The notes under the pieces are model-generated. The model worked only from the letters and a program-made list of their open reading frames with translations, had not been told where the DNA came from and did not search any database. Positions 61,484 through 64,000 of a stretch of DNA of 64,000 nt are shown here, in pieces. Each line of letters opens with the position of its first letter. Within the stretch, counting starts at the first letter, position 1. Both the position numbers and the translations under genes were made by a program. Source of the stretch: JAWLEP01 sp964553045 (lineage in GTDB: Bacteria; Fermentibacterota; Fermentibacteria; Fermentibacterales; JCC-6); contig CAZKJG010000002.1 of NCBI GenBank assembly GCA_964553045.1, positions 145,902 through 209,901 of the forward strand. The letters run 5' to 3'.

Positions 61484-61789
61484 TGGGAGTGATTCGTTAA
61501 CTTGAGAGACGTCTTGCGGATTTCCCGGTAGTTGCGGCCGGCGTCATGGGAGGTCCTAAGGCCGTGCGGCTTTGCCCATCATCTGCAATCCTCTGCGGAC
61601 CGTAAGCTGTTCGCGGACCTTTCAGTGTTCCCGAGCGCTGGTTCGGCCAGCCTGTTCGGGCTGCCGCCCCCCTGCGTTGACGGGCTCCGGCGCTAGCATC
61701 GGTAAGCACCCGACACGATGCGATAGGGTCCTGCATGGGGAGGCCGCTTCATGACAGGATGTGACTGTGTACGCCATGGTGGTGCGGAC
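61484..61789. other. 306-base intergenic region, nothing recognised
   Basis: The stretch between the convergent mvhA and delta-60-type genes holds no frame with a ribosome binding site or protein-like sequence, no RNA gene and no clear terminator. It marks the change from GC-rich to more AT-rich DNA. Confidence 0.6.
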
Positions 61790-63247
61790 CTACAGCTTCA
61801 CGACCCTTTCTACGGCAAAGTCGCCTTCGGAAGCCGCCAGGATGATGTAGGTTCCGGAAGACAGTTCCTCGCCATGAGCATCGGTTCCATCCCAAGTCAT
61901 CGAATATGTTCCTGCCGAGGTCAATCCTCCGCTAAGCGACTTGATCTCTCTTCCCGAAATGTCAAAGATGGAGACCTGAATCCGGTGCGAATCAGGATGG
62001 TTGATCTCCATAATGCAGGCAGAATAAAATGGATTGGGTTCAATATTGAGGCCTATGCCATGGCTCAGGGAATAGTCCTCTTCATCTATTCCAGTGGGTT
62101 TCTCCGCCTTTGCGAGGATTATGTCCCTGTCTTCGTTGGTAACCAGTTGTGTCCCAACTACTGCGTATCCAGTATCTGGAGATTGTGTAACATGCTCCCC
62201 TAACGTAGCGTAGTCACTCTGCAGAGTAAGATCCCATTCGATGTCTCCCAGGCTGTCCGTCCGAACCAGCCAGATGGAGTTCTCAAATCCTGGTGCTGGC
62301 TGCCTTGAGCCAACGACTATGCATCCTCCATCGTCAATTGACTGCAGAGACATCCCAGCGGCGCTACCCTCTCCCTCAAACAGCTTTTCCCACTTCAGAG
62401 CGCCAGTATCAGTGATCCCCACCAGCCACAAATACCTATCATCAGATGTGCTCGAATATGAATAGCCGGTTGCAACGAAGTGTCCATCAGCTGTCTGCCT
62501 TATCGATGTAAATCGATCAAAACTGATGTCTCCAAGGATGAGATCCCACTCGGACTCACCAGTGGAATCTGTCTTTACTATCCAGCCATCTGCCCAGCCG
62601 GCGCCATAGGATTCAGTGCTACCTGCGATTATGTAGCCATCATCAGCAGTTTGTTGAACAGAGAAAGCACCGTCATCTGCATTGCCACCTATACTCCTCT
62701 CCCAAATCAGAGTACCTGTTGAATCAACCCTGACGAGATAGAAATCCATGTCATCACCGAATACACCCGAGGCACCTGCGAGGATGTAGCCACCATCTGC
62801 CGTCTTATCAGCCTCCCTGAACCAGTCATCATTCTGTGTTCCAAATGTCGTATCCCACTCGATGTTTCCCGATGAATCCGTCTTGAGCAACCATCCATCA
62901 CCATTGCCCGCTCCGAAGGAATATCTGCAACCAGCTATGATGTAACCTCCATCCGCGGTTTCCAAAATGCTGGCTCCATAGTCCTCCATGTCGCCGCCAA
63001 AGGTTCTGTCCCACAGGATAGCCCCATAGGCATCGGTTCTTATCGCCCAAATATCACTCACACCGTTCCCGAACGAATGGGTATCTCCAATCAAGACATA
63101 ACCACCATCAGTGGTGGCTATGCAACATCGTCCTTCATCAATTAAAATGCTACCGTAGCATTGATACCAGGAGAAACCTCTATCAACTGCGATGGCCAAC
63201 CCGGAATGATTGAGCAGCAATAACGCTGATAACACCAACACGCGCAT
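61790..63247 (-). CDS. secreted repeat propeller protein with FlgD-like C-terminal domain
   Basis: 485 residues with a signal peptide (VLVLSALLLLNHSGLAIA) and GGAAGG upstream. Six to seven repeats of about 50 residues follow, each of the form TADGGYIIAGCRYSFGAGNG then DGWLLKTDSSGNIEWDTTFG, predicting a beta-propeller. The C-terminus is a FlgD-like domain (SIFDISGREIKSLSGGLTSA, then SSGTYIILAASEGDFA). Codon and base use are visibly more AT-rich than upstream. It is probably an exported structural or binding protein. Confidence 0.8.
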   Translation of the reverse strand: MRVLVLSALLLLNHSGLAIAVDRGFSWYQCYGSILIDEGRCCIATTDGGYVLIGDTHSFGNGVSDIWAIRTDAYGAILWDRTFGGDMEDYGASILETADGGYIIAGCRYSFGAGNGDGWLLKTDSSGNIEWDTTFGTQNDDWFREADKTADGGYILAGASGVFGDDMDFYLVRVDSTGTLIWERSIGGNADDGAFSVQQTADDGYIIAGSTESYGAGWADGWIVKTDSTGESEWDLILGDISFDRFTSIRQTADGHFVATGYSYSSTSDDRYLWLVGITDTGALKWEKLFEGEGSAAGMSLQSIDDGGCIVVGSRQPAPGFENSIWLVRTDSLGDIEWDLTLQSDYATLGEHVTQSPDTGYAVVGTQLVTNEDRDIILAKAEKPTGIDEEDYSLSHGIGLNIEPNPFYSACIMEINHPDSHRIQVSIFDISGREIKSLSGGLTSAGTYSMTWDGTDAHGEELSSGTYIILAASEGDFAVERVVKL

Positions 63248-63594
63248 GTATTTCCCTTCCTATAGTCATATTCGATGAAGTCGTATCTACGTCAATAACA
63301 TCCCCCAGCAGAACACATCATAGCCATTTTCTCGTCCATGGTATGTAAATTAGCCCAAAAGGCCAATACTACAGAGCGCTGGCGCAGCCAACCAAGGCTG
63401 CAGTTGTCATTCTGTAGAGGGCCTGACTTTGACCGGTTCAGATGCATATTATTTTCAGCGAAGTGGAGTACTATAGGGGAGAAGCAAACATGAAGGATGC
63501 CTGGATGGATGGCTAATTAAGCTGCTACCAGAGCGTACTATATATAGTATATTGTAAATAGTCTACACTTCTATGTCGGGGTACCAACGCTGGG
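63248..63594. other. 347-base AT-rich intergenic region with a perfect palindrome
   Basis: No coding frame with support. It contains TACTATATATAGTA (63536-63549), a 14-base perfect palindrome, and the probable promoter zone of the minus-strand gene ending at 61790 (TTGACG at 63295-63290 on the minus strand, with no well-matched -10 box). Confidence 0.5.
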
Positions 63595-63968
63595 CTACTC
63601 ACCCCATGCGAAGTCCTTTATGTGCCACCAGGTGTAGTTCTCTCTCCAGACCCAATATTCGGGATCCCATGTGATCCCAGTTTCGGTCATTGGAACCGAT
63701 GCCCCTCCATCGATAACCAGCCAGCATGAAAGATCCCAGGGTTCATATTGTTCTATCGTATAATTGGAATAGTGGCCGAACTGATAGTCGTCGGGATCCT
63801 GCAAGTGAACTGAATCTCGGAATCCATTCTTGTCATGAAGGCGGACTACTGTATAATCAACGTTGTCATCGCCCTGCCAAGTCACTTCGCCTACGAAAAG
63901 GCACTATCCCCCGTTTGGGCCACAACCATTCCGATTACTGCGATTATCACAAGCAGACTACCTTTCAT
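63595..63968 (-). pseudogene. small secreted protein with a single-base frameshift
   Basis: An ATG at 63968 with a good AAAGGAG site opens a signal peptide (SLLVIIAVIGMVVAQTGDSA) that meets a stop shortly after, at TCGTAG. Restoring one T to the TTTT run just before it joins this to the downstream frame (VGEVTWQGDDNVDYTVVRLH), which is open to a TAG at 63595. The joined protein would be about 125 residues, acidic and Trp/Tyr-rich. It is either a recent frameshift or an assembly error. No family is recognised. Confidence 0.6.
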
Positions 63969-64000
63969 GACCTGCTCCTTTCGTTGCTGTATGAATACAG

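Noticed and set aside
61497..61736. 79-codon minus-strand frame in the gap after mvhA
   Set aside because: No ribosome binding site, low-complexity Arg/Ala/Gly composition, no motif.

Overview
The window is GC-rich DNA from a didermic bacterium, probably an uncultured anaerobe of the Fibrobacteres-Chlorobi-Bacteroidetes side of the tree (Fermentibacteria- or Eisenbacteria-like). That assignment is inference. It rests on an Mla-type outer-membrane lipid transporter, a TonB protein, a CBM9/DUF5916 outer-membrane protein, several secreted proteins ending in a FlgD-like 'GLYVxRV' C-terminal domain, and a methanogen-style Hdr/Mvh hydrogenase locus. No tRNA, rRNA or CRISPR array was found. A 100-base run of N (49842-49941) marks an assembly gap.

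Layout. 1-8994: the 3' part of an ABC ATPase, a TonB protein, a DUF2099 protein (methanogenesis marker 8 family) overlapping an mlaE-mlaF-mlaD-lipoprotein operon, a sulfatase-fold protein and htpG. 8973-11100: a decayed zone bounded by REP-like hairpin sequences, with a cut-off lipoprotein, a dead ABC ATPase and a disrupted secreted protein. 11100-19335: outer-membrane, propeller and secreted proteins, and a radical SAM/SPASM enzyme that seems to start at AUC. 19323-24542: mraY, then a three-gene homocysteine (aspartate-semialdehyde sulfurtransferase) operon preceded by what looks like a leader-peptide attenuator, then a cyclic-nucleotide-binding and a GYD protein. 24696-36488: secreted protease, isoaspartyl peptidase, SagB-like lipoprotein, FIST plus hybrid kinase, pyruvate kinase, DOMON protein, zinc-ribbon propeller, lipoprotein, and a 35-residue membrane peptide with a near-consensus promoter. 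36511-43484: two divergent surface-polymer operons (sulfotransferase, LicC/LicD-like, CDP-glycerol transferase-like, GT9, DUF6165; glycerophosphotransferase-like, ATP-grasp). 43501-52137: arsenate reductase-like protein, DUF5916 protein, paralogous zinc-ribbon proteins, SixA, GHMP kinase, dodecin and a metallo-hydrolase.

52286-61483 is the metabolic centrepiece: one operon encoding a hydrogenase maturation protease, HdrC, HdrB, HdrA, MvhD, a fumarate reductase-like iron-sulfur subunit and flavoprotein, MvhG and MvhA. The genes overlap or nearly touch, which suggests one H2-linked flavin-based bifurcating complex carrying a fumarate/succinate module. From 61790 to the end the DNA is visibly more AT-rich, with one large repeat-built secreted protein and a frameshifted small secreted protein.

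The best candidates for something new are the Hdr-Mvh-Frd operon, the possible methionine attenuator before the homocysteine operon, and the long hairpins sitting exactly at convergent gene ends, where they supply stop codons to the flanking genes.
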